62,167 nucleotides of DNA. It comes from an uncultured Acetatifactor sp. (GTDB lineage Bacteria > Bacillota > Clostridia > Lachnospirales > Lachnospiraceae). Location of the stretch: assembly GCA_947625475.1 (NCBI GenBank), contig CANQOL010000017.1:1-62167 (forward strand), given 5' to 3'. Made by a program: the position numbers and the translations under genes. The notes beneath the pieces are model-generated. The model searched no databases, was not told the origin of the DNA, and saw nothing but the letters and a program-made list of their open reading frames with translations. Positions 44,739 to 53,522 of the stretch are shown here, piece by piece. Position 1 is the first letter of the stretch. Each line of letters starts with the position of its first letter.

Positions 44739-46331
44739 TCACAGGTAATTGTCCGGCAGATCGTTTTCCAGCAGCACCACTTTCTTCCGGTCTGTGGAAA
44801 TGCGCCCCACATACTCCATGGCGTCCTGGAGGTTTTCCGCCGCGTAGAGGCGCTCCCGGGGAAAATCCGTGCTCTCCACTCCCCTCTGGATGCTCTGGGT
44901 CTGGGAGTGTCCCCTTCCCACCAGGACGATATAATCGCAGTGCCGGGCCGCCTGCACCCCCAGTTCAAAGTTGGCCCGGTCCTCCTCCTCCCCCAGCTCC
45001 ACCATGCCCGGCGTCACCAGTATCTTGAGGCCGTCGAACATTCCCAGGGTCTCGAGGGCCACCTTCGCCCCGTTGGGGTTGGAGTTGTAGGCGTCGTCTA
45101 TGACAGTCATATCTCCCCGGGAGATGGGCTGCAGCCGGTGGGGAGCCCCCTCCAGCCGCCGCACCGGGATTTTGAGCTTCTCCAGAGGGATCCCCAGGCT
45201 GTGGGCCACCGCAATGGCCCCCGTAAGATTCACCACGCTGTGCTCACCCAGGAGCTTTGTGTGGAATTCCGCCCGGGTTCCGTCCGGCGCCTGCACCCAG
45301 AAGCCGGCTCCCTTCTCCGAATAGGACAGGCCCCCGGCCCGGTAGGCATTGTTCTCCCCGAAGCCGTAGGTGACGGCCCCCTGATCCAGGCCGTAGCGGC
45401 GCACAATCTCGTTGTCCCCGTTCACAAACCGGGGGCTCCCCTCCTTCAGTGCGTCAAACAGTTCCCTTTTGGTGCCCACAATATTGTCCAGGGTCTTAAA
45501 GGTCTCCAGATGCTGGCAGCCCAGGGAGGTGATCACCCCCATGTCCGGCTCCACAATATCGCAGATCTCCCGGATATCTCCCACATGCCGGGCCCCCATC
45601 TCGCACAGGAAAATCTGGTGGGTGGCCCGCAGGCTCCCCCGGATGGTCTTCACGATGCCCATAGGCGTGTTGAAGCTCTCCGGCGTCATCAGCACGTCAA
45701 ACCCGGCCTCCAGAAGGGTGTGCAGGTAATATTTTACGCTGGTCTTGCCGTAGCTGCCTGTGATGCCGATGACCTTCAGATCGGGGCAGGAACGCAGCAG
45801 GCGCCTGGCGTCCCGGATGTAGTAGCGGTTAATCTCCCGCTCCAGGGGCCGGTTGCACAGCCCGGCCAGCAGCACCAGATGGGAGCTGAGGGAGGCCAGA
45901 AGCATCCCGCAGCTGTACAGGCCCCACACCCAGCCCTCCGACAAAGAAAACGCAAGGATCCCCACAATCAGGGCCAGCAGCAGGGTGGTGAGCAGGAGCC
46001 GTTTTACCCTGGGGGTAAACACCAGCTTCTTTTTCGCTTTTCTGGGGAAATACAGAGCGCACAGGGCCGCCAGGAAAAGGATCCCCAGGACGGCCAGCAC
46101 AAGGGCCTCCCCCAGGGAGAAGCTGCTGCGGAACCGGATGGAGAGGGGATAGATCCCTAAAATCAGGCCCGCCAGCGGGAGAAAAAAGTACAGTCTGTGG
46201 GTGCGCAGATATCTTCCCTCCCCCTGATACTGGTAGGAATTCAGCTGAAAGATATGTAAGGTATGGCGAATGCCCAGGGCCAGCGCGGCCAGCGCACATC
46301 CCACGTACAGGATTAGCAGAAAATTTATCAT
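44739..46331 (-). CDS. murF: Membrane-anchored MurF-like ligase
   Basis: Mur-ligase fold, 530 residues. The first ~165 form a membrane domain with about five hydrophobic segments. The ligase begins near residue 180: P-loop GITGSYGKTS (about 187-196), MTPESFNTPMGIVKTIRG, LGCQHLETF, the EGAPHRLQPI domain-3 motif and DDAYNSNPNGAKVALETL. These fit the UDP-MurNAc-tripeptide:D-Ala-D-Ala ligase family, and ddl next door supplies the dipeptide. Soluble MurF has no such membrane part, so a paralogue with a different membrane-side substrate cannot be excluded. It starts 48 nt after the alpha/beta hydrolase gene. Confidence 0.8.
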   Translation of the reverse strand: MINFLLILYVGCALAALALGIRHTLHIFQLNSYQYQGEGRYLRTHRLYFFLPLAGLILGIYPLSIRFRSSFSLGEALVLAVLGILFLAALCALYFPRKAKKKLVFTPRVKRLLLTTLLLALIVGILAFSLSEGWVWGLYSCGMLLASLSSHLVLLAGLCNRPLEREINRYYIRDARRLLRSCPDLKVIGITGSYGKTSVKYYLHTLLEAGFDVLMTPESFNTPMGIVKTIRGSLRATHQIFLCEMGARHVGDIREICDIVEPDMGVITSLGCQHLETFKTLDNIVGTKRELFDALKEGSPRFVNGDNEIVRRYGLDQGAVTYGFGENNAYRAGGLSYSEKGAGFWVQAPDGTRAEFHTKLLGEHSVVNLTGAIAVAHSLGIPLEKLKIPVRRLEGAPHRLQPISRGDMTVIDDAYNSNPNGAKVALETLGMFDGLKILVTPGMVELGEEEDRANFELGVQAARHCDYIVLVGRGHSQTQSIQRGVESTDFPRERLYAAENLQDAMEYVGRISTDRKKVVLLENDLPDNYL

Positions 46332-46379
46332 ATCAATCTATTTCCTCTCTCAGATCTCTCTTTTCCCCAAAGCCGGCGC

Positions 46380-47159
46380 TCACGGAATCTCTAAAAAGGA
46401 CCTCATCACAGCCAGGAACTGATACTGCCGGTCCAAAAAGCAGTAGTGTCCCGCCCCCGGCAGCACCGCCAGGCCCGCTCCCGGAATGGACTGTTCCATC
46501 AGCCTTCCGTCCTCCAGGGGCGTATCCCGATCCTGGTCTCCCCACACCAGCAGGGTCTCTGCCTGAATCCTGGGCAGGTACTCCCGAAGATCCCGGTTGA
46601 CCACCTTCACCATGCTGCTGCGCATGACGGGGGAAGCGGCCCGGTAGTCTGCGGAGCCGGATCTCTTTTGGAAGTTCTCCAGGGCGTGGGGAAACAGGCG
46701 TTTCACGGGCCCCAGCCCCAGGAGTTTTTTGCCCAGCTTGTAGCGTTTGATCCGGCGCAGCTGTTTGGGGGTTTTCTCATGTACGATGCCAGCGCTGTCT
46801 ATGAGGATCAGCTTGGTGACCGAAAAGGGGAGGTCATGGTCTGCTGTCAGTCTGATGAGGATCCGGCCGCCGTGGGAGTGGCCTGCCAAAATCACCTCTG
46901 CCCCGTCCTCTCCCGCCAGGTATCTCACGAAGGCTCTGGCAAAATCGCAGTAGTCGTCCAGATCCCAGGGCTGGGCCGGCTCCTGGCTTTTGCCGAATCC
47001 GGGGATATCAGGGGCCGCCACCCGGTATTTTGCCGACAGAGTTTTCATCACGGCGCCGAAGAGCTCTTTGTTGGCTCCCCATCCGTGGAACAGCACTGCC
47101 AGAGGGCCCTGGCCCATCTCCGTGTAGTCTACTCTGAGGTTCTGATACATCCACTCCAT
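46380..47159 (-). CDS. Alpha/beta hydrolase
   Basis: 259-residue alpha/beta-hydrolase-fold protein. Oxyanion region VLFHGWGANKEL, nucleophile Ser in the elbow GHSHGG (about residue 93), acid in WGDQDRDTPLED and His in PGAGHYCF. A lid of about 50 residues is basic. Substrate unknown; esterases and C-C hydrolases share this layout. Leads the murF-ddl run, with its own promoter at 47206-47235. Confidence 0.88.
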   Translation of the reverse strand: MEWMYQNLRVDYTEMGQGPLAVLFHGWGANKELFGAVMKTLSAKYRVAAPDIPGFGKSQEPAQPWDLDDYCDFARAFVRYLAGEDGAEVILAGHSHGGRILIRLTADHDLPFSVTKLILIDSAGIVHEKTPKQLRRIKRYKLGKKLLGLGPVKRLFPHALENFQKRSGSADYRAASPVMRSSMVKVVNRDLREYLPRIQAETLLVWGDQDRDTPLEDGRLMEQSIPGAGLAVLPGAGHYCFLDRQYQFLAVMRSFLEIP

Positions 47160-47205
47160 CGCTGCTTAGTCCCCTTTGGATACTTTTATGAGGTCATACT
47201 GGTTT

Positions 47206-47235
47206 ATTATATCACAACCATATGCGGGATGGCAA
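47206..47235 (-). promoter_or_regulatory. Promoter of the alpha/beta hydrolase-murF-ddl run
   Basis: -35 TTGCCA (47230-47235), 18-nt spacer, perfect -10 TATAAT (47206-47211), 46 nt before the ATG. Confidence 0.75.
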
Positions 47236-47288
47236 AGTTTCTTCCAGAAATTTGAAACTTTTTTGGAGGGCAGCGGGGATGGGCGGGG

Positions 47289-47308
47289 GAGGGTAAGGGC
47301 GAAGGGGG
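47289..47308 (-). repeat. Possible remnant of the palindromic element flank
   Basis: Resembles the conserved outer flank of the elements that follow (GGGTAAGG then CGAAGGGG, with two or three differences), 40 nt before copy 1 and in the same orientation. May be a decayed edge. Confidence 0.35.
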
Positions 47309-47334
47309 AATGATTGATTGGAACGGGCGGGGGT

Positions 47335-47488
47335 GGTAAGGTCGAGGGGGACGCCCCGGCATGGCTATAGTGCCTGTTCAGGCGCGCTTTCGCTTCGGCG
47401 GGGAACGTTGCGTTACTAGGCTCGAAAAGACCTCGCCAAGTAACGACGTTCCCCGAGAGCCATCACAGGCACTATAGCCATGCCGGGG
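47335..47488 (-). repeat. Palindromic element, copy 1 (inverted)
   Basis: Outer arms 47354-47376 and 47466-47488: 23 bp, perfect. Inner hairpin 47399-47455: 10-bp stem, 2-nt bulge, 11-bp stem with one mismatch, 13-nt loop 47422-47434. Conserved outer flank at 47335-47353. Opposite orientation to copies 2 and 3; arm sequences differ from theirs, while loop and 11-bp stem are identical. Confidence 0.9.
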
Positions 47489-47524
47489 CTGCTGCAGGAC
47501 AGCTTACGCGCACGTGGCCTGGAG

Positions 47525-47711
47525 TGCGGCCTGCGCGGAGCAGTCAGCCCTGATACAGCCCGGACAGGGGTATATCTCTTGTGAGGACCTTAGAAAAACG
47601 TCGTTACTTGGCGAGGTCTTTTCGAGCCTAGTAACGCAACGTTTTTCTCAGAGCGAAAGCGCGTCCGAATAAGAGATATACCCCTGCCCGGGCGTCCCCT
47701 TCGTCCTTACC
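47525..47711 (+). repeat. Palindromic element, copy 2
   Basis: Outer arms 47558-47580 and 47671-47693 (23 bp, one mismatch). Inner hairpin 47592-47648: 10-bp stem, CA bulge, 11-bp stem, loop 47613-47625. A GCGAAAGC mini-hairpin lies on the 3' side. About 98% identical to copy 3 over 187 bp. Confidence 0.92.
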
Positions 47712-47746
47712 TGCTCCCCGCTCCAGCCATCCCCTACCGCCTCGTC

Positions 47747-47933
47747 TGCGGCCTGCGCGGAGCAGTCAGTCCTGATACAGCCTGGACAGGGGTATATCTC
47801 TTGTGAGGACCTTAGAAAAACGTCGTTACTTGGCGAGGTCTTTTCGAGCCTAGTAACGCAACGTTTTTCTCAGAGCGAAAGCGCGTCCGAATAAGAGATA
47901 TACCCCTGTCCGGGCGTCCCCTTCGACCTTACC
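47747..47933 (+). repeat. Palindromic element, copy 3
   Basis: Outer arms 47780-47802 and 47893-47915 (23 bp with one G-T pair). The inner hairpin matches copy 2. The conserved flank 47916-47933 contains the stop codon (47929-47931) of the amidohydrolase encoded on the other strand. The 36-41 nt between copies hold no gene. Confidence 0.92.
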
Positions 47934-49104
47934 CTTCCGCCTCGGCATCATACACAATCTCTCCCCCAATAATGGTATATCTGGTCCTGGTAAACACCTC
48001 CATGGGATTCCCGTCAAACACGGCGATATCCCCATCCTTCCCCACTTCAATGCTCCCAATCCGATCCCCCACCCCGCAGATCACAGCCGGATACAGCGTG
48101 ATAGCCTTCAGCCCTTCCTCCATATCCAGCCCCGATTTCACCGCCAGCCCCGCGCACAGAGGCAGGGACTGAATCAGGGACACCGGATGGTCCGTGGTAA
48201 TCGCCACCATAACCCCCGCCCTGCTGAGCACCCCCGCAGTCTTAAAGGCCACATTCTGCACCTCGATCTTGTTCCTGCTGGCCAGATCCGGCCCCACGAT
48301 GGCAGGATACCCTGCCTGGGCCAGCTCCCCGGCAATCAGGTGCCCCTCGCTGCAGTGATCCAGCGTCAGCCCCAGACCAAACTCCCGGGCAATGCGGATG
48401 GCCGTGAAGATATCGTCCACCCGGTGCGCGTGGGCCTTCAGGGGAATCTCCCCCTTCAGCACCGGGATCCAGCACTCTTTGGCAAAATCCGTCTGGAAGT
48501 CTTCCCCTTTTTGCCCGGCCGCCTCCTTCTGCTCCAGATACTGTCTCGCCTCAAAGAGCTCTCTGCGCAGCATACCCGCGATAGCCATGCGGGTGGAGGG
48601 GCTTTTCCCCTCGCCGGAGTAATTGACCTTGGGATTTTCTCCGAAGGCCACCTTCATAGCGGCAGGAGCCTTCAGAATGATATCGTCAATCCTCCGGCCC
48701 CTGGTCTTTATCAAAGCAAACTGTCCGCCCACCACGTTGGAGCTCCCCGGCCCGATCATGGCTGTGGTGATCCCGGCCCGCACCGCGTCGTCAAAGGCGG
48801 CGTCCATGGTGTTGATGGCGTCGATGGCCCGCAGCCAGGGGGTGATGGGATCCACCGTCTCATTACAGTCGTCCCCCTCCATCCCCTTTTTCTGCTCGGT
48901 GATACCCATATGGCAGTGGGCCTCTATCAGACCCGGCATGACCCAGGCTCCCCCCACATCCAGGCATTTTTCCCCCGGCAAAGGAGCGGGGGCCCCGTCT
49001 CCCGGCGCCCCCACCTGAGTGATCTTTCCCTCCCGGATGCAGACATAGCCGCCCTCATGGACGGCTCCCGCCATGGTCATGATCCTTCCGTTCACAATAT
49101 ACAT
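47929..49104 (-). CDS. Metal-dependent amidohydrolase
   Basis: 391-residue amidohydrolase-superfamily enzyme (imidazolonepropionase/prolidase-like group). Metal motif EAHCHMGI (about residues 60-67), then KAHAHRVDDI, LDHCSEGH and ITTDHPVSL in the expected order; the C-terminal beta part is IGSIEVGKDGDIAVFDGNPME. No signal peptide; substrate unknown. It follows the SpoIIQ-like gene by 18 nt with GGAGGCG as ribosome binding site, so it may share that transcript. Its stop codon lies in the edge of palindromic copy 3. Confidence 0.9.
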   Translation of the reverse strand: MYIVNGRIMTMAGAVHEGGYVCIREGKITQVGAPGDGAPAPLPGEKCLDVGGAWVMPGLIEAHCHMGITEQKKGMEGDDCNETVDPITPWLRAIDAINTMDAAFDDAVRAGITTAMIGPGSSNVVGGQFALIKTRGRRIDDIILKAPAAMKVAFGENPKVNYSGEGKSPSTRMAIAGMLRRELFEARQYLEQKEAAGQKGEDFQTDFAKECWIPVLKGEIPLKAHAHRVDDIFTAIRIAREFGLGLTLDHCSEGHLIAGELAQAGYPAIVGPDLASRNKIEVQNVAFKTAGVLSRAGVMVAITTDHPVSLIQSLPLCAGLAVKSGLDMEEGLKAITLYPAVICGVGDRIGSIEVGKDGDIAVFDGNPMEVFTRTRYTIIGGEIVYDAEAEG

Positions 49105-49122
49105 AGCTCTCGCCTCCGCAGA

Positions 49123-50526
49123 TTAGTGTATCAGTGTCTCCGGATCCACGGTGCCGCCGTCCCTGCTCAGCTGGAAATACAAATTGGAACCCTCCAGAGA
49201 ATAGTAGATGGTGGGGGCGGACACATTGCCCAGCACATCGTAGCGGGTCACATAGTCTCCCTCCGCCACCCGGATATCCTGGAGCTGCCCATAGGTGGCC
49301 TGGTAGCCGTTCCCCAGATCCAGGGTCAGGGCATTTCCGATTTCCTCGTTGGAGAATACGGAGAGGACGCGCCCGTCCGCGCAGGCGGTGACAACGCTGC
49401 CCTCCGCCGCGGAGACAACCATGGCAGGGTTAAATTTATACTGATCCAGGGTCTTGAAATATACCGTGTGCTCCATGTTATAGGGCATGAGTATCTCGCC
49501 GCTCACCGGCATGGCAATTCCCAGGCTCTCGTCAAAGGACAGGACTCGGGTCTCTGCCTCCTGCTGGATGGGCTGTCCCTCCTCGTCCAGAAGGGGAACC
49601 TCTCCCGCCCCGGCCAGCTGCTCCTGCGTCAGCCCAGCCAACTGCTCCTGCGTCAATCCGACAAACTGGTCTTGGTCAAATTGACCTTGGTCAAATTGAC
49701 CTTGGGTAATCTGCTCCTGCATCTCCTGGGTTTTGGCAATCTGCTCCTGTACCACCTGCTCCTGCGTCATGAATTCCTCCTGAGACATCTGCCCCCGGGC
49801 AAATTCCTCCTGTATCAGCTCCTCCCGGGCCAGAAGCTCCTCCCGGGTCATCTGCACCTGTGACAGCAGCTCCTGAACCAGCTGCTCCTGGATTAACTGC
49901 TCTCCAGCCAGTTGTTCCTGCACGGCATCCGCTGAGACTGCATCAACCTTCTCTGCCTCAGCGCCGGAGGCTTCCAAATTCTCGGAAGTGCCGCCGGAGA
50001 CGTTAAAAGTGTCCTTGGAGCTGTCCTTGGAAGTATCCTTGGAACTATCCTTTGAAGTATCCTTGGAGTTGTCCTTGGAACCGTCCTCTAAGCTGTCCTT
50101 GGAAGTATCCTTGGAAGCATCCTTGGAACTATCCGATTCTTTCTTTTCATCGGAAGCGTTCCCGCCGGTCTCCCCGTCAGTTTTTCCCTTTCCGGTCAGG
50201 CCGGGATTCTGCACTGTGCCGGAATTGACCTCCTGGGATGGATCCTCTATCGTTTCCTCCAGCCCCATGGGCGTGTAATCCAGATCGTCCTCCAGCTGAG
50301 ACGGTTCCCGGTTCGACTTGGCCAGGCTGTTGTCCTGGGAGTCCTCCTGACTGCTCTCCAGGGCGGAGAAGTCAATTGTATAGCCATTGTCCTGCTCCTC
50401 CTGGCTGCTCTGTCTCATATAGATCCCGGTCATGGTCAGAGCCGCTATGACAAATGCGGACGACGCAATCATTATGATCTTTTCTCTGTTGTTGTCTGGT
50501 CTTTTGCTGTTTCGATTGGATCTCAT
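49123..50526 (-). CDS. SpoIIQ-like M23-domain protein with degenerate active site
   Basis: 467 residues. One membrane segment (about 17-38), then a long low-complexity external stalk: Ser/Lys/Asp repeats (KDTSKDS type, about 125-170) and Gln/Glu-rich repeats (QEQL type, about 195-310). The C-terminal LytM/M23 domain runs from about 340 to 460. It reads YKFNPAMVVSAAEGSVV where active enzymes have His-x-G-x-D, and LYFQLSRDG where they have His-x-H/E, so the zinc ligands are lost, as in some SpoIIQ proteins that act structurally. SpoIIQ sits in the forespore membrane and pairs with SpoIIIAH. A sigma-F/G-like promoter upstream supports this; spoIID is not adjacent, so the name is not certain. Confidence 0.78.
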   Translation of the reverse strand: MRSNRNSKRPDNNREKIIMIASSAFVIAALTMTGIYMRQSSQEEQDNGYTIDFSALESSQEDSQDNSLAKSNREPSQLEDDLDYTPMGLEETIEDPSQEVNSGTVQNPGLTGKGKTDGETGGNASDEKKESDSSKDASKDTSKDSLEDGSKDNSKDTSKDSSKDTSKDSSKDTFNVSGGTSENLEASGAEAEKVDAVSADAVQEQLAGEQLIQEQLVQELLSQVQMTREELLAREELIQEEFARGQMSQEEFMTQEQVVQEQIAKTQEMQEQITQGQFDQGQFDQDQFVGLTQEQLAGLTQEQLAGAGEVPLLDEEGQPIQQEAETRVLSFDESLGIAMPVSGEILMPYNMEHTVYFKTLDQYKFNPAMVVSAAEGSVVTACADGRVLSVFSNEEIGNALTLDLGNGYQATYGQLQDIRVAEGDYVTRYDVLGNVSAPTIYYSLEGSNLYFQLSRDGGTVDPETLIH

Positions 50527-50587
50527 GTGGTTCCTCCTTTTTTATAGTACGGCTTCTTCTCCGCTTGCATTTGCTCATTTCTAGGGT

Positions 50588-50616
50588 TATTTTTGCCTGA
50601 ATCTGAGAATTTATAC
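50588..50616 (-). promoter_or_regulatory. Sigma-F/G-like promoter of the SpoIIQ-like gene
   Basis: On the minus strand GTATA (50612-50616), 14 nt, then GGCAAAAATA (50588-50597), which fits the forespore -10 pattern GG-N2-A-N-A-N-T-R. About 60 nt before the ATG; AAGGAGG precedes the start. Confidence 0.55.
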
Positions 50617-50638
50617 AGAGGGCCCACATTTTGCCCTC

Positions 50639-50685
50639 ACAAAAAAAGAGCCATATCCCGCACGGCGGCGCGGCATGGCTCTCCT
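50639..50685 (-). terminator. Strong terminator after sseB
   Basis: AGAGCCAT/ATGGCTCT arms with an inner GC-rich stem, followed on the minus strand by seven T. Ends the ileS-glgP-hydratase-sseB run, upstream of the SpoIIQ-like promoter. Confidence 0.85.
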
Positions 50686-50728
50686 TCTGCTTTGAGCTCC
50701 GGCGGCTTTCCGCCGGATTTCAGGATTT

Positions 50729-51172
50729 TTATTTTTTTGACTGGGAGGCGCAGATGGCCTGAATCATCTCCTTGTCCACGATCAGCCGGATGCTGTAGGG
50801 ATTGATGACAAAGCCGTCGCTTTTGGCCCCCTCCCGAAGGACCATGCCCGCGTACTCCCGAAAGCCGAAGGAAAAGGTCTGCTGATACTCTTTTTTGTTC
50901 CAGAGCCGCATCTCCCCCTTGTCGGTAAAGGCCATAAAGAAATGTCTTCCGTCGTCCGACGAGAGCATGGGAACCTGGATCTGATTCTCGTCGGTGATCC
51001 GGACCCTCCCCTTTTCGTCGGCCTGGGGAGGGGGCGTGATAGTCACCGGGGTCAGGAATCTGGATTTAACCAGTTCCTCAAAAAAGAGCAGCTTATGTTC
51101 CCTGGTGGGTTCCGCTTTCAAAAGCTCCATGGCCCCGATCAGCATTGGATTGGCGTACAGTTTGCTTCCCAT
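50729..51172 (-). CDS. SseB-domain protein
   Basis: 147 residues matching the SseB N-terminal domain: ANPMLIGAMELLKAEPT, then FMAFTDKGEMRLWNKKEYQQTF and the closing INPYSIRLIVDKEMIQ. The role of this domain in Firmicutes is not established. It follows the hydratase gene by 47 nt, a gap holding a small GCCCGC/GCGGGC hairpin, and is followed by a strong terminator. Confidence 0.82.
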   Translation of the reverse strand: MGSKLYANPMLIGAMELLKAEPTREHKLLFFEELVKSRFLTPVTITPPPQADEKGRVRITDENQIQVPMLSSDDGRHFFMAFTDKGEMRLWNKKEYQQTFSFGFREYAGMVLREGAKSDGFVINPYSIRLIVDKEMIQAICASQSKK

Positions 51173-51219
51173 TTCCTTCCTCTCTGCCCGCTGCGGCGGG
51201 CACTCCTTCCCCTGCCGGG

Positions 51220-53508
51220 CTACACCCGGTTATAGTTGATCAGGCAGCCCTTCAGGATAATCTGGCGCTCCTCGTCGGTGAGCTCGCCCAGCCGTAGGGC
51301 AAACTCCTTCAGCTCCCCGTCCTTCACCACATAGGCGCGGATCACCTCCGCCTTCTCCTTCACCGCGGCGCGGATGCCCGGCAGGAAGAGATAATCCAGG
51401 TTGGAAAAGGGAAGCTCCCCCTTCTCGATCAGGAAGGGCAGCATGCCCCAGTTGATCAGGTTGGAGCGGTAGCGCTTGGTGGCGTACTCGTTGGCGATAT
51501 TGGCCCAGCCCCCCAGCACCTTCTGGCAGCTGGCGGCCTGCTCCCTGGCAGAGCCGTCCCCGGGCTTTACCGCAAAGATGGTGGAGCCAAAGCCGGTATT
51601 CTCATGGCTGGCCTCCGGGAAGCTCTTTTTGATCACGCTCATCACAGGCTTTACATCCGGATGGGCGCTGCAGGGATGCTCTCCCGCCATCCGGGCCTTC
51701 TCCGCCTTCTGGATATCTTTGGCCCGGCCCACATACAGAGGATCCTTCCGGGACAGGGTAAATTCCGCCAGCCCCAGAGGATTGGAACGGTAGCTGGAGG
51801 TCTCCCCGGAGGGGATCAGCTCGTCCGTGGTGGTGACAGGGTCGTGGATCTCGCTGACAACCCGCAGCACCAGGTTCTCCGGCAGAGCGCCCATTTCAGG
51901 CCAGTCCTTAATGTTGGGCCCCAGCTGGATGGGAGCGTCCGGATCCGCCTTGCCCACAGCGTCGAACACCCTGTTTTCGTAGATTCTGCTGTCAAAGTGA
52001 TACTGATATTTTCCAATCGGCCCGTCGAAGTCCGTGGCAGGGGTCAGCACGCCCCGGTTGGCCGCCGTGGCCGCGATGGACCGGGCGTCCATAAGCGCCA
52101 CGGAAGCGATCTGGCCGCTCTGGAGCTTGGAGCCCTCCCGGTTGGGGAAGTTCCGGGTGGAGTGGCGGATGCTGAAGGCATTGTTGGCCGGCGTATCCCC
52201 CGCCCCGAAGCAGGGGCCGCAGAAGGCTGTCTTGATCACAGCTCCCGTCTCCAGGATCGCGGCGGCGCAGCCGTTGCGGATCAGCTCCATATAGATGGGC
52301 ATGGAGGCCGGATACACGCTCAGGGTGAATGCCTCGGCGCCGATATCCCTCCCCTTCAGGATATCCGCAGCGGCGCAGATGTTTTCAAACCCGCCGCCGG
52401 CGCAGCCCGCGATGATCCCCTGATCCACGGTGAATCTGCCGTTTTTTACCTTATCTCTCAGATGATACTCCACGGCCCCGTCCAGGCTTACCCTTGCCCG
52501 TCTCTCCGTCTCCTCCAGAATGTCCGAAAGGTTGGCGTTGAGTTCCTCGATGGTATAGGTATTGCTGGGATGGAAGGGCATGGCGATCATGGGGCGGACC
52601 TTGGAGAGATCCACCTCTATCATCCCGTCGTAGTATGCCGTCCGGGCGGGATTTAACTCCTGATATTCCTCAGCCCGGCCGTGAATCTCATAAAATTCCC
52701 GAATCCGGTCATCCGTCCTCCAGATGGAGGACAGGCAGGTGGTCTCCGTGGTCATCACATCCACGCCGATCCGAAAGTCCGCGCTCAGGGATGAGACGCC
52801 GGGGCCCACAAACTCCATCACTTTATTTTTTACATAGCCGCACTCAAACACGGCCCCGATAATGGCCAGGGCCACATCCTGGGGGCCCACTCCCTTCACC
52901 GGCTCTCCGGTCAGGTACACCCCCACCACCTCCGGCCTGTGGATGTCGTAGGTCTGTCCCAGAAGCTGCTTGACCAGCTCCGGGCCGCCCTCTCCCACGG
53001 CCATGGTGCCCAGAGCCCCGTAGCGGGTGTGGGAATCGGATCCCAGGATCATCCTGCCGCAGCCCGCCAGCATTTCCCTGGCGTACTGATGGATCACCGC
53101 CAGATGAGGGGGCACATAGACGCCGCCGTACTTTTTGGCGCAGGATAAGCCGAACATGTGGTCATCCTCGTTGATGGTGCCGCCCACCGCGCACAGGGAA
53201 TTGTGGCAGTTGGTCAGCACATAGGGCATGGGGAACCGTGTCATTCCCGAGGCCCTGGCCGTCTGGATGATGCCCACAAAGGTAATGTCGTGGCTGGTCA
53301 GCTTGTCGAAACGGATCTTCAGCCTTGTATCGTCGCCGGAGGTGTTGTGGCTCTCTAAGATGCCATAGGCGATCGTGCCTCTGGCGGCTTCCTCCCGGGC
53401 TGTCTCCCGGCCGGTCAGGGCCTTGAGCTGTGCCGCAGCCTCCGGTCCCTCCGGCACGATCCGGGTGCCGTCCACCAGATAGGCTCCGCCTTTTTGTAAT
53501 GTTACCAT
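51220..53508 (-). CDS. Aconitase-family hydratase (YbhJ-like)
   Basis: 762-residue member of the aconitase superfamily of 4Fe-4S dehydratases. Cluster-binding cysteines appear in [13 protein letters not shown] and in [38 protein letters not shown] is the substrate-binding His/Ser loop and the C-terminal swivel domain is present (INWGMLPFL). It resembles the E. coli YbhJ type more than AcnA/AcnB or LeuC; its substrate is unknown. It lies 14 nt after glgP. Confidence 0.82.
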   Translation of the reverse strand: MVTLQKGGAYLVDGTRIVPEGPEAAAQLKALTGRETAREEAARGTIAYGILESHNTSGDDTRLKIRFDKLTSHDITFVGIIQTARASGMTRFPMPYVLTNCHNSLCAVGGTINEDDHMFGLSCAKKYGGVYVPPHLAVIHQYAREMLAGCGRMILGSDSHTRYGALGTMAVGEGGPELVKQLLGQTYDIHRPEVVGVYLTGEPVKGVGPQDVALAIIGAVFECGYVKNKVMEFVGPGVSSLSADFRIGVDVMTTETTCLSSIWRTDDRIREFYEIHGRAEEYQELNPARTAYYDGMIEVDLSKVRPMIAMPFHPSNTYTIEELNANLSDILEETERRARVSLDGAVEYHLRDKVKNGRFTVDQGIIAGCAGGGFENICAAADILKGRDIGAEAFTLSVYPASMPIYMELIRNGCAAAILETGAVIKTAFCGPCFGAGDTPANNAFSIRHSTRNFPNREGSKLQSGQIASVALMDARSIAATAANRGVLTPATDFDGPIGKYQYHFDSRIYENRVFDAVGKADPDAPIQLGPNIKDWPEMGALPENLVLRVVSEIHDPVTTTDELIPSGETSSYRSNPLGLAEFTLSRKDPLYVGRAKDIQKAEKARMAGEHPCSAHPDVKPVMSVIKKSFPEASHENTGFGSTIFAVKPGDGSAREQAASCQKVLGGWANIANEYATKRYRSNLINWGMLPFLIEKGELPFSNLDYLFLPGIRAAVKEKAEVIRAYVVKDGELKEFALRLGELTDEERQIILKGCLINYNRV

Positions 53509-53522
53509 GTGAGGGCTCCTTT

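Noticed and set aside
47335..47933. CRISPR array
   Set aside because: Repeats are 150-190 bp palindromes, one inverted, with unequal spacers; no cas genes.
47335..47933. Integron attC array
   Set aside because: Hairpins with bulges and GTTAC/GTAAC are superficially similar, but the attC core GTTRRRY/RYYYAAC pairs and gene cassettes are missing.
48187..49863. 558-codon plus-strand frame opposite the amidohydrolase and SpoIIQ-like gene
   Set aside because: Shadow of the repeat-rich coding strand; no ribosome binding site and no recognisable domain.
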